In this document: positions 16,060 to 24,927 of the stretch, piece by piece
How positions within the stretch are numbered: position 1 is the first letter of the stretch
How the letters are laid out: the number at the start of each line of letters is the position of its first letter
NCBI RefSeq assembly: GCF_003425985.1
Contig: NZ_CP022985.1
Span: 2,331,501-2,395,500 of the forward strand
Length of the DNA stretch: 64,000 nucleotides
Source of the DNA: Mariniflexile sp. TRM1-10
GTDB lineage: Bacteria > Bacteroidota > Bacteroidia > Flavobacteriales > Flavobacteriaceae
Reading direction: 5' to 3'
The notes under the pieces: generated by a model
The model's database searches: none
Seen by the model: only the letters and a program-made list of their open reading frames with translations
What the model was told of the DNA's origin: nothing
Translations under genes and position numbers: made by a program

Positions 16060-19000
16060 ATGAATAAACTAATTTTTATATGCTTGCTTTTGTTTGTAAA
16101 TATCTCGTTTGCACAAAAGGTAAAGGTAGAAGGGATAATCACTTCAGAAAGTGATGGGTTTCCACTACCAGGTACATCCGTACTAGTACAAGGGACAAGC
16201 AATGGAACAGTAACTGATTTTGATGGACACTATCAGTTAGAGACAAATCAAGGAGATATTTTAATTATTTCCTATGTTGGTTACAAGCCTGTTAAAGTTA
16301 CGGTGGCTAACGGTGCAAATTACAATGTGGTGCTTCAGGAAGACATAGCACAATTAGAAGCTGTGGTTATCACAGGTTATGGCACAGAAAGGAAGAAAGA
16401 TATCACGGGAGCAATAACCGTTGTCGATGTTGATGAACTAAATGCAGTGGCTACCCCGAATGTGATTTCAAAATTACAATCAAAAGTACCCGGGTTAAGT
16501 TTAACATCATCGGGTGTTCCTGGTGGTAACGACACACAGATATCCATTCGTGGTCTTACATCGGTATTTGGAGGCACAGGGCCGCTATGGGTAATTGATG
16601 GGGTTCAAACCAGTACCCCTGCAGGTTTAAACCCAAACGATATTGAAAGTATTCAAGTACTAAAAGATGCGGCTTCTGCGGGTATTTATGGAACTGAAGC
16701 AGCAAGAGGTGTTATTATTGTAACAACCAAGCAGGCTAAAAGCGGAACAAGAAAAATCACCCTTGATTCCCGTATAACACTAAACACTATAAGAGAAGAT
16801 TTTAGTGTTTTGAGCGGACAAGACTGGTTAAACGTTAGGTATGCAGCAAATGGCGGTGTTCCAGTTGTTGCTGGAAATATTGTTTATACTCCAGGAACAC
16901 AATTACCTGAATTTTTAGATGCAAATAATAATTTAAGATTATCCAATACGAACTGGGTGGATGTGATTACAAAAAACTCCATTTCAACTACTACTGATTT
17001 CGGATATTCGTATGCTACAGACAAATGGAACCTGTTCTCTGGTTTAGGTTATGCTAAAGATGAAGGTATTATCGCTTACACGTTTTATGAAAGAATGAAT
17101 TTAAGATTAAATTCCAGTGTTAAACTATTCAAGGATAGAGTAACTATTGGTGAAAATTTAACTGTTGCAAACTTTCAAGAAGTAAAAGGCAACTCTATGG
17201 AAGATGCTTTGTTACAAAATCCTTTAATTCCACTTTATGGAGAAGATGGCTCTTATGGAGGCCCTACAGGTGCAGGGTTACAAGATAAATGGAATCCATT
17301 GGCCATCTTGTACATCAATAAAGATAATGTACAAAAAACATGGAGAACCTTTGGTAATGTGTATGCCGATGTTAATATTATGGATGGCTTACAGTTTAGT
17401 ACCAAATTTAACTTCGATCACAATAGTTTTAAGTTTGATGAACACACCGCATCATTTAATCAAAATGGCAGTATTTTAGGAAATATTTTTATAAATGATG
17501 GTCAAGATTATCAGCGATTTGGCAGAAACAGAAATGAATCGGACGTGTTTATCTTTACCAATTTATTATCCTATAACAAAGATTTTGGTAATCATACCAT
17601 AAATGCATTTGCTGGTCATGAAACCTATAGAAAAGACCAAAAAAATGATTTTGCCAGAATACAAGTGCCTTTAGGAACTGATGTAGACTTTGATAACATA
17701 GACCAATACGAAATTATAGCTGATAATTCTATTTTAGATGCCTACGGAATTGGTGCAGATAGCAGAAGAGAATCTGTATTTGCCAAAGTTTCTTATGACT
17801 TTTCAGATAAATACTACGCGTCAGGAAGTGTTCGTCGCGATGGAAGCTCTCGGTTTGGCAAAAATAATCGTTACGGTATTTTTCCAACGGCTTCAGCTGG
17901 ATGGACAATCAGTAATGAAAACTTTATGAAAGACTCGAAAGTCTTCAATAATTTAAAACTAAGAGCATCTTGGGGAGGCAACGGAAATGCTGATATTTTA
18001 GAATATGCACAATATTCCATTTACCAATTGGCCATAGAAAATAGTAATTATGATATGTCTGGTGGTGGCAATGGAGGTATTGATATAGGAGTCTCACCAA
18101 ATCAAGTTGGTAACCCAGATTTAAAGTGGGAACAGTCTTATCAAACTAACGTTGGTATCGATGCTAATTTATTTGATAATCGGGTAAACCTTGTTGTTGA
18201 CGTTTATGAAAAAACAACATCCGATTTATTACTTCAAACCATACAGCCTGCAGTACTTGGGGAATCTGGAAGTACCTTATTCTTTAACGCTGGTGATATG
18301 GTGAATAAAGGGATTGATGTGGTTTTAGGTTATTCTTCCAAAACTAAAAATGATTTTAACTTTGGATTGGATTTAACATTTTCTGCTTATAAAAATGAAG
18401 TTACCAGTTTAAGTAATGCCGATAATTTTATTCTACAAGGCGTTTCATATACTGGCGCAGGACATCCTATTGGATCTTATTTCGGTTATGTGGCAGATGG
18501 ACTGTTTAGAACCCCTGAAGAAGTTGCAGTTCATGCAGAACAAACAGGTAAAGCTCTTGGTAATATAAGATACCGTGATTTAAATGGCGATGGTGTTGTT
18601 AATCAAGATGACAGAACCATTATTGGAAATCCACATCCTGACTTCACCTACGGTATAAATTTATCTGCTTCTTATAAAAATTGGGAACTTGGTTTGTTCT
18701 TTGATGGTCGCCAAGGAAACGACATGTACAATGCTCAAAGAGAAATGTTGGATTTCCCATACTTCGGGTTTAATCATGGTTTAAACACTTTGGATGCTTG
18801 GACACCAAGCAATGCCAATTCAACCATTCCTGCATTGAGTACTGCTGACACAAATGATCAAAGGAGAGCATCCACTTATTTTATAGAGGACGGTTCGTTT
18901 TTTAGACTTAAAAATGTAAGCGTTTCATACACTTTTGATTCTGAAAAAATCAGCAAAATAGGTCTAGCAAGAGCTAAGGTGTATCTACAAGCTGAGAATT

Positions 19001-19134
19001 TAATAAATATCACCTCTTTTACAGGGTTTGATTATGAGGTTCCTGGGTTAAGCAGGACGGGTATAGGAATTGCTGGATTGGGCGTGTATCCACACACAAA
19101 AACATTCAGTTTAGGGTTTAACTTACAATTTTAA
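16060..19134 (+). CDS. SusC-like TonB-dependent outer-membrane transporter (fructan PUL A)
   Basis: The 1024-residue protein has a signal peptide ending NISFAQ, a carboxypeptidase-regulatory-like domain (about 22-95; GTSVLVQGTSNGTVTDFDGHY), then a plug domain starting AVVITGYGTERKKDITGAI with the SusC-type IRG and VLKDAASAGIYGTEAARGVIIVTTK segments, and a 22-strand beta-barrel ending in FSLGFNLQF with C-terminal Phe. It should import fructo-oligosaccharides with the SusD lid encoded 4 bases downstream. At 1024 residues it is of usual size. The promoter region is occupied by the MITE-like element; the start ATG follows a flavobacterial leader rich in A. Confidence 0.95.
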   Translation: MNKLIFICLLLFVNISFAQKVKVEGIITSESDGFPLPGTSVLVQGTSNGTVTDFDGHYQLETNQGDILIISYVGYKPVKVTVANGANYNVVLQEDIAQLEAVVITGYGTERKKDITGAITVVDVDELNAVATPNVISKLQSKVPGLSLTSSGVPGGNDTQISIRGLTSVFGGTGPLWVIDGVQTSTPAGLNPNDIESIQVLKDAASAGIYGTEAARGVIIVTTKQAKSGTRKITLDSRITLNTIREDFSVLSGQDWLNVRYAANGGVPVVAGNIVYTPGTQLPEFLDANNNLRLSNTNWVDVITKNSISTTTDFGYSYATDKWNLFSGLGYAKDEGIIAYTFYERMNLRLNSSVKLFKDRVTIGENLTVANFQEVKGNSMEDALLQNPLIPLYGEDGSYGGPTGAGLQDKWNPLAILYINKDNVQKTWRTFGNVYADVNIMDGLQFSTKFNFDHNSFKFDEHTASFNQNGSILGNIFINDGQDYQRFGRNRNESDVFIFTNLLSYNKDFGNHTINAFAGHETYRKDQKNDFARIQVPLGTDVDFDNIDQYEIIADNSILDAYGIGADSRRESVFAKVSYDFSDKYYASGSVRRDGSSRFGKNNRYGIFPTASAGWTISNENFMKDSKVFNNLKLRASWGGNGNADILEYAQYSIYQLAIENSNYDMSGGGNGGIDIGVSPNQVGNPDLKWEQSYQTNVGIDANLFDNRVNLVVDVYEKTTSDLLLQTIQPAVLGESGSTLFFNAGDMVNKGIDVVLGYSSKTKNDFNFGLDLTFSAYKNEVTSLSNADNFILQGVSYTGAGHPIGSYFGYVADGLFRTPEEVAVHAEQTGKALGNIRYRDLNGDGVVNQDDRTIIGNPHPDFTYGINLSASYKNWELGLFFDGRQGNDMYNAQREMLDFPYFGFNHGLNTLDAWTPSNANSTIPALSTADTNDQRRASTYFIEDGSFFRLKNVSVSYTFDSEKISKIGLARAKVYLQAENLINITSFTGFDYEVPGLSRTGIGIAGLGVYPHTKTFSLGFNLQF

Positions 19135-19138
19135 AAAG

Positions 19139-20842
19139 ATGATAAGAAAAATTAAATTACTAGCAACTGTAACGATTGTCATGTTAAGCATGGCATCGTG
19201 TTCAGAGGACTTTTTAGAGGTAAGTCCTGAAAATGTCATATCTGAAGACAATTTAGACTTAGAGCAATTAGTTGTAAGCGCATACAGTACTTTGGATTAC
19301 AGATACAATACAGGTGAGTTTAGGGATAACTGGCCTTTTGACCATGCACCTTCCAATTGGTGTTTCTCTGATATAAGAAGCGGAGACGCTTATAAAGGCG
19401 GCGGTGGCGTTGGTGATAATCCCGGTGGTGGGATGCATGCCCTCGAGATTCATCAAGTGTTTCCTTCTTCTGAAAATGTTTATAATTTATGGAGGGCCAT
19501 TTACTTTTCTGTTTTTCGAATCAATAGCGCTATAACCGCTATAAACAATAACCCAGACTTTGCTAATAGCGAAATAAGAATTGCAGAACTAAAAGTTTTA
19601 AGAGCGCATTTCTATTTTGAAGCAATGAAGAATTTCGGTTCTTTCGTTTATATAGACGAAAACACACCTATTGATCAGGTACCAAAATTAGAGAATTCAT
19701 TTGATACGAACTTTTTATGGAGCAAAATAGAGGGCGATTTAAATGCCGCTATTCCAGTGTTGCCAAATTCACAGCCTGAATTGGGAAGGGTGAACAAATT
19801 AGTTGCTTATGCGTTTTTGGCTAAAGCTAAACTGTTCCAAAATAAATGGGAAGATGTTATAACCAATGCCAATTTTGTAATTGCAGGTCCTTATAGGTTG
19901 GTTGATGATATGGAAAAACTGTATTCAGCACCTGGTTATGGTAACGAAGAAAACGTGTTTGCTATTCAATACTCCATCAATGATGGTTCAGAATTTGGAA
20001 ATCTCGACTTTGGAAATTTAATAAATTCTCCAGATTCGCCTTCAGATGATACCAATCATCCTTATCTAAACGGCGATGATTTTGATAAACCTTCACAAAA
20101 CATAGTTAATGCCTTTAAGGTTGATGGAAGTGGGTTGCCACTATTAGATACTTATAATAGTTCAGACTTAATCCCAAGAGATATTACGACTCCAGTAGAT
20201 CCAAGGTTAGACCATTCCATTGGGCGTCCAGGAATTACTTGGAAAAAGTGGCAAGGGATGCCAATGCAGGATAACTGGAATAGAGATATTGCAAGTTATG
20301 GATATTACGTAAGAAAGAAAAATCAAATAGACCCTTACTCAGATTTAAGAGCATCGGGAGGATTTCCATGGGCAAAAGGCGCTTTAGATTGGCCAATAAT
20401 CAAGATAAGCGATGTGATGCTTTGGAAAGCCGAAGCCGCTATTGAGTTAAATGATACGGAAACTGGAATGAACATCATAAACCAAATTCGTAACAGAGCA
20501 AAAAACTCGCCACGTGTTTATGATTTTAATAATCCATCCATCGATGCTGCCAATTATGACATCGAGTTGTACCCAACAACAGGAATAACACAAGGTTATG
20601 CCCGAAAAGCACTGAGAATGGAAAGAAGGCTAGAGCTTCATAACGAGGGACATCATTTTTATGATTTAGTAAGATGGGGAGAAGCCGCTAATTGGATTAA
20701 TGATTATATGCTAACCGAAAGTGGTAAAAGGAGCTATTATAGTGGTGCTTCATTTACTGCTGGTAGAGATGAGTACCTTCCAATTCCTCAGATAGAAATT
20801 GACGCTACGGGAGGTGTTTACAAGCAACGTTCAGGGTATTAA
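19139..20842 (+). CDS. SusD-like surface glycan-binding lipoprotein (fructan PUL A)
   Basis: The 567-residue protein has a lipobox SMASC (Cys21) followed by EDFLEVSPE, the typical SusD start. The TPR-like helical core includes LRAHFYFEAMKNFG, and the C-terminal family signature is present (MERRLELHNEGHHFYDLVRWG, then AGRDEYLPIPQIEID). It forms the lid of the SusC barrel coded just upstream and binds fructan chains. Gly-rich stretches near residues 80-100 (YKGGGGVGDNPGGG) are shared in part with the SusD of module B. Pairing with SusC A is inferred from the 4-base spacing. Confidence 0.95.
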   Translation: MIRKIKLLATVTIVMLSMASCSEDFLEVSPENVISEDNLDLEQLVVSAYSTLDYRYNTGEFRDNWPFDHAPSNWCFSDIRSGDAYKGGGGVGDNPGGGMHALEIHQVFPSSENVYNLWRAIYFSVFRINSAITAINNNPDFANSEIRIAELKVLRAHFYFEAMKNFGSFVYIDENTPIDQVPKLENSFDTNFLWSKIEGDLNAAIPVLPNSQPELGRVNKLVAYAFLAKAKLFQNKWEDVITNANFVIAGPYRLVDDMEKLYSAPGYGNEENVFAIQYSINDGSEFGNLDFGNLINSPDSPSDDTNHPYLNGDDFDKPSQNIVNAFKVDGSGLPLLDTYNSSDLIPRDITTPVDPRLDHSIGRPGITWKKWQGMPMQDNWNRDIASYGYYVRKKNQIDPYSDLRASGGFPWAKGALDWPIIKISDVMLWKAEAAIELNDTETGMNIINQIRNRAKNSPRVYDFNNPSIDAANYDIELYPTTGITQGYARKALRMERRLELHNEGHHFYDLVRWGEAANWINDYMLTESGKRSYYSGASFTAGRDEYLPIPQIEIDATGGVYKQRSGY

Positions 20843-20872
20843 AATCAACAATTAAACTAAAAACTATTTAAG

Positions 20873-22693
20873 ATGAAAAACATATTAAAAATTAGCTTTT
20901 TCCTATTTGTAGGGATGCTATTCGCAGTTACATTAAGCTGTAATGATGAAATCACTTTTGAAGACCAAGTGCCAGACTATACCTATTCAATTATAAGGTC
21001 ATTTGATGTCAATGGACAAGCTGCAACAATAAATCATACCAATGGCGTTATTACTGCAACACTGCCAGCAGGATCGAACTTATCTAACGTTGCTGTAGAT
21101 ATGGTTTTACCTGAAGGAGCAACTGTAGACCCAGCCTCTGGTAGTGCTGTTGATTTCTCAACAGGGCCCGTTATATTTACTATTACCAATAATGGTGTTT
21201 CAAGAGAATATACAGCAACTGTTGCTGCCTTTGGAGACCCAATGATTATGACTTTTTCTATAGGTGAAAATGTGGGTGTCATTGATCAAGCAAATGGCAC
21301 TATTGATATAACTGTAGGGAGTGAGGAAAATATTAAAGCTTTAGCGCCTCAATACACCATTCCGGGAGGTACTACTTCTACACCACAATCTGGTGTGTCG
21401 CTAGATTTTACAAATCCTGTAAAATACACTGTGCTATCAAATGATGGCTTTACAGGTAAGTCCTATTTTGTAACGGTAAAACAGTTAGCGGCACCTGTAA
21501 TAGATGTATTTGCAACTTCAGAAGATGTTTGTGCTGCAACAGGTATAATAAACAATACATCATCTACAATTTCAATTATACTTCCAGCAGGATCGGATTT
21601 AACGTCTGTTGCTCCAATTATCACAGCTAATGAAGAACTAACGGTATCCCCTGCATCAGGAGTAGCACAAGATTTCAGTCAAGGAAGTGTGAATTACACG
21701 GTTACAAATCAAGAAGGTTTAACCAAAACATATCAAGTAACAATAGTTTCAGCAAATTCTACACAAAAAGTGGTCTTTTTGGGAGAAGCAGATTGTATTA
21801 ATACACTAGAAGATGATGATGCAAAAGCGGCTGCAGAATATTTAAAAGCGCAATACCCTAATGATTTTGCATATATTAAAATAGCAAATGTTACTGAAGC
21901 TGCTTTGGCTAATACCAATGTTGTGATGTTATATTATTTAACACCACTTACTGAGGGGACACAATATTTTGCTACTGATACCAATGTGATGACTTTATTG
22001 CCTACTGAACTGCAATCTGGTGCTTCTCAAGCGATAGCTTTAACCAATTGGGTTAAAGGCGGGGGTAATTTATTTTTAGCAGGAGATCCTACATCTTTTA
22101 TTCATGTGTTAGGTCGTATGCCTGCTGATTATAGTGCAGATAGAGCATTAGGAAATTATCGATATACAGAGTTTGGTTGTGCTCCAGCTGGCGGTTGTGT
22201 TGATTATGATAAACCAGCGAATGATATTTGGGGATTAGGTGTAAGGGATTCAAATAATTCTGGAAATAGAAGAGGACATCCTATTTTTAATGGATTAACT
22301 TTTAATGGAGACGGAGAGCTTTATTTAAACAATTCCGGTACACGGGAAGCACGATTAATTTGGTGGCAACATATGGATGGTATTTTATCTCCAGGATGTT
22401 GTGGTCAAGATGCTGCTTTATTGTTTGAACAAACTGTAAATGCTGTAAAATTAGGAACCTTACGTCACATTGCAGATGGATTTGGTTATGGTGCTGTGGA
22501 ATTTTTACCAACAAATGCTTCGGTTGAAGCAAACTATGACACCAATATTTCAACGGATTTTGCTGGACGTATCATTACGCTTGAAAATAGTATAATAGGT
22601 TATGAATTTGATTCCAATGAAGGCCGGGTAAATGATTATCAAGGTAATATAGAGTTACTTACCTCTAACATCATTGATTATCTAAATAATTAA
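20873..22693 (+). CDS. Surface lipoprotein, three Ig-like repeats plus DUF4960-like domain (SusE position)
   Basis: The 606-residue protein has a lipobox TLSC (Cys23). Three beta-rich repeats follow (about 35-115, 120-205, 210-295), each with a pattern like INHTNGVITATLPAGSNL ... VDPASGSAVDFS ... YTVTV, resembling DUF5018-type domains. From about residue 300 a domain starts KVVFLGEADCINTLEDDDAKAAAEYL and includes GGNLFLAGDPTSF and WWQHMDG; I link it tentatively to DUF4960. The next gene encodes a shorter version. The position after SusD is where SusE-like or surface glycan-binding proteins lie, so fructan binding is my best guess. No catalytic residues were recognised. Confidence 0.7.
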   Translation: MKNILKISFFLFVGMLFAVTLSCNDEITFEDQVPDYTYSIIRSFDVNGQAATINHTNGVITATLPAGSNLSNVAVDMVLPEGATVDPASGSAVDFSTGPVIFTITNNGVSREYTATVAAFGDPMIMTFSIGENVGVIDQANGTIDITVGSEENIKALAPQYTIPGGTTSTPQSGVSLDFTNPVKYTVLSNDGFTGKSYFVTVKQLAAPVIDVFATSEDVCAATGIINNTSSTISIILPAGSDLTSVAPIITANEELTVSPASGVAQDFSQGSVNYTVTNQEGLTKTYQVTIVSANSTQKVVFLGEADCINTLEDDDAKAAAEYLKAQYPNDFAYIKIANVTEAALANTNVVMLYYLTPLTEGTQYFATDTNVMTLLPTELQSGASQAIALTNWVKGGGNLFLAGDPTSFIHVLGRMPADYSADRALGNYRYTEFGCAPAGGCVDYDKPANDIWGLGVRDSNNSGNRRGHPIFNGLTFNGDGELYLNNSGTREARLIWWQHMDGILSPGCCGQDAALLFEQTVNAVKLGTLRHIADGFGYGAVEFLPTNASVEANYDTNISTDFAGRIITLENSIIGYEFDSNEGRVNDYQGNIELLTSNIIDYLNN

Positions 22694-22706
22694 AAATTAA
22701 ATAATC

Positions 22707-23813
22707 ATGAAAAAAGTAATCATAAAAAAAATAATCGCAATTGTAGTCCTGTTTATAGGACTACAATCGTGTGACGAGCGAGAAAACTATATGGATGGTC
22801 CCGAAGTTCTCAATATTGTTGAAAATGTAATAATTAATAACAAAAGTGCCGAAGTAGATCATTTAGCTGGAAAAATAAATATAAGTTTAGTTGGAAACAC
22901 AGATTTAAGTTCTGTTTTATTTGAAGCCACAGCACCCGAAGGCGTTACAATATTACCTTCCAGTGGTTCCAATCTTGATTTAAATAATCCAGTAGAAGTC
23001 ATGGTAAGCAATGGTGTTTCTAATAGGGTTTATACCATTCATGCCACTTTATTGCCTTCTAAAATTGCATTTCTAGGGGACGGCGCAACCATTGCAGATA
23101 TTGCAGATGATGATGTGAAAGCAGCAGCAGAATGGACACAAGCCACTTACGGAAGTGATTTTGTTTATGTCTCTTATGAAGGGTTAACCGATGACGCTTT
23201 AGATGGTGTCAATGTTATTGTATATGTATACGATAATGTTGGTTCATCAGCACAACCAGCTGCCCTGTTAGCTAACTTAAATGTGCTTTCTAAATTTTTT
23301 GTACAAGGAGGTAAAATAGTAGCAGGTTTACTTGGAACTGGTTTGGTTGAAGAATTAGGGAGAGACACTTCTGGCTTAAGAAATATTATTGGCACTGGTG
23401 CTGGTGGAGTTAATCCAGATACATGGGGAATTGGTTTTAGCGGCTCGCCTGTTTCTAATATTATCTCTAATGGTTTGGATTTCTATGATGCAAATAAAGC
23501 ATATGTTATTAACTCAGGTTATAAAGAAGATCATAATGCTTTATGGAATTTGGGCTCTATTACATCTGCGCCTTATGCAACTTTTAATTCCCTTTATAAT
23601 GCAGAGCCAATTGCTGCATGGGATTGGGCAGTTGAAGGACAAGGATTTGCGGGTATTGTTGTATGGAATCCTTGGGAAAGGTTTAAAGGGTACATGATCA
23701 CCATTGGTATTGGTGGCATGGAATGGAGTATGAATGATGCTCGCGATAACCCTTATTTAAGTAATGTACAGAAGGTTTATAAAAATTCAATTGATTATTT
23801 AAGTAATAAGTAG
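22707..23813 (+). CDS. Short paralogue of the SusE-position lipoprotein (one repeat plus DUF4960-like domain)
   Basis: The 368-residue protein has a lipobox LQSC (Cys22), a single Ig-like repeat (about 30-110; VDHLAGKINISLVGNTDL, VTILPSSGSNLDLN) and the same kind of C-terminal domain as its neighbour, starting KIAFLGDGATIADIADDDVKAAAEW and including GGKIVAGLLGTGLVEELGR. The two genes are 13 bases apart and probably arose by duplication with gain or loss of repeats. Function is not known; surface binding of fructan is inferred from context. A strong hairpin lies within the signal-peptide codons, and a terminator follows the gene, closing the susC-susD-lipoprotein unit. Confidence 0.68.
   Translation: MKKVIIKKIIAIVVLFIGLQSCDERENYMDGPEVLNIVENVIINNKSAEVDHLAGKINISLVGNTDLSSVLFEATAPEGVTILPSSGSNLDLNNPVEVMVSNGVSNRVYTIHATLLPSKIAFLGDGATIADIADDDVKAAAEWTQATYGSDFVYVSYEGLTDDALDGVNVIVYVYDNVGSSAQPAALLANLNVLSKFFVQGGKIVAGLLGTGLVEELGRDTSGLRNIIGTGAGGVNPDTWGIGFSGSPVSNIISNGLDFYDANKAYVINSGYKEDHNALWNLGSITSAPYATFNSLYNAEPIAAWDWAVEGQGFAGIVVWNPWERFKGYMITIGIGGMEWSMNDARDNPYLSNVQKVYKNSIDYLSNK
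22740..22767 (+). other. Hairpin inside the signal-peptide codons
   Basis: TTGTAGTCCT (22741-22750), loop GTTTAT and AGGACTACAA (22757-22766) pair perfectly, with one more A-T pair outside. The 11-bp stem sits 33-60 bases after the start codon of the short DUF4960-like lipoprotein and has no T-run. Confidence 0.6.
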
Positions 23814-23830
23814 TTTGAATTTAGTTTGAA

Positions 23831-23860
23831 GAACGGGCTGTTACAGCCTGTTCTTTTTTT
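23831..23860 (+). terminator. Terminator after the susCD-lipoprotein unit
   Basis: GAACGGGCTG (23831-23840) pairs with CAGCCTGTTC (23844-23853), one G-T pair, then TTTTTTT. The following PD40 gene would need its own promoter or read-through. Confidence 0.88.
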
Positions 23861-23916
23861 AATTATGCAAATGCATTTTCTTACTGCTCGTTGACAAACA
23901 TTAAAATCAAGATAAC

Positions 23917-24882
23917 ATGAATAGATCTATTATTCTTTTTTCAATTGTTCTTTGTTTTTTTTCTTGTAAGACAAACTCAAATTATTTAAAATTTGATTCA
24001 GATGTTCCAGGTTTAATACCTAAGGTGTTTGCAAAAAATATTATAAATGTAAATAATGAACATGTCGGATATTGTGAACTTTCAAACGATGGCTCAGAAT
24101 TATATTATACAATAACTACTGATAAATGGTTTCCAACCAAGCTTCTAAAAGTTTCTTCTGATAATCTTCAAAAAAAAGATACTCTTAATCTAATTGAAAG
24201 TGATTTTGAAGGTGAACCGTGTTTTTCTAAAGACGGTAAAACATTTTTTTTTACAGCTGTGGTGCCTCCAAGCAATAACTGGTGGCATTCAGATATATTT
24301 TATAGGTATAAATTAGATGATGGTTGGAGTAGCCCTTATCGGTTAGATACACTAGTAAACAGCATATCAAGTGAGTGGAATATCTCTTGTGCAAAAGATG
24401 ATGTTATATATTTTGCCTCAGAACGAGCAAAGGGCACAAATGCATGGAATGGTGATATTTATAAGGCAAAATATATGGGAGGTAAAGTAGAAGACCTTGA
24501 AAAGCTTCCAGAAATTATTAATACAGATTATCACGAAAGTGACCCATTAATTGCACCTGATGAAAGTTTTCTAATTTTTCATTCAAATCGACCTGGTGGA
24601 TTTGGGATTAAGGATAAAGATATGGACATTGTTCACTGTGACTTATATATATCCTTCAATAAGGATGGAAAATGGACAAAACCAATGAACATGGGTCCCG
24701 AAATAAACACTTCTGGAATAGAAATGGCTCCAGCTTTAACCCCAGATGGTAAATACTTTCTATTTACAAGGCGTGAATCGATAAATACAAGCAGACCCTC
24801 ATTAATTTATTGGGTTAGCACTAAAATATTCAAAAAATATAGAAGTAAATCCCTAATACATAGACATAGTATAGGCAATTAA
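23917..24882 (+). CDS. PD40 (TolB-like) beta-propeller lipoprotein
   Basis: The 321-residue protein has a lipobox FFSC (Cys17). Several PD40-type propeller motifs are seen: YCELSNDGSELYYTI, EPCFSKDGKTFFFTA, DPLIAPDESFLIFHSNRPGG and APALTPDGKYFLFTRR. These WD40-like repeats occur in TolB and many periplasmic or surface proteins. No catalytic site is evident. It lies between the terminator and the second LamG-GH32 gene, so it probably belongs to the fructan locus as a binding or scaffold protein; that is inference from position. Confidence 0.78.
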   Translation: MNRSIILFSIVLCFFSCKTNSNYLKFDSDVPGLIPKVFAKNIINVNNEHVGYCELSNDGSELYYTITTDKWFPTKLLKVSSDNLQKKDTLNLIESDFEGEPCFSKDGKTFFFTAVVPPSNNWWHSDIFYRYKLDDGWSSPYRLDTLVNSISSEWNISCAKDDVIYFASERAKGTNAWNGDIYKAKYMGGKVEDLEKLPEIINTDYHESDPLIAPDESFLIFHSNRPGGFGIKDKDMDIVHCDLYISFNKDGKWTKPMNMGPEINTSGIEMAPALTPDGKYFLFTRRESINTSRPSLIYWVSTKIFKKYRSKSLIHRHSIGN

Positions 24883-24927
24883 ATCTTATGCAAATAATAT
24901 GAAAATAATTAATCAAATGAATAAAAT

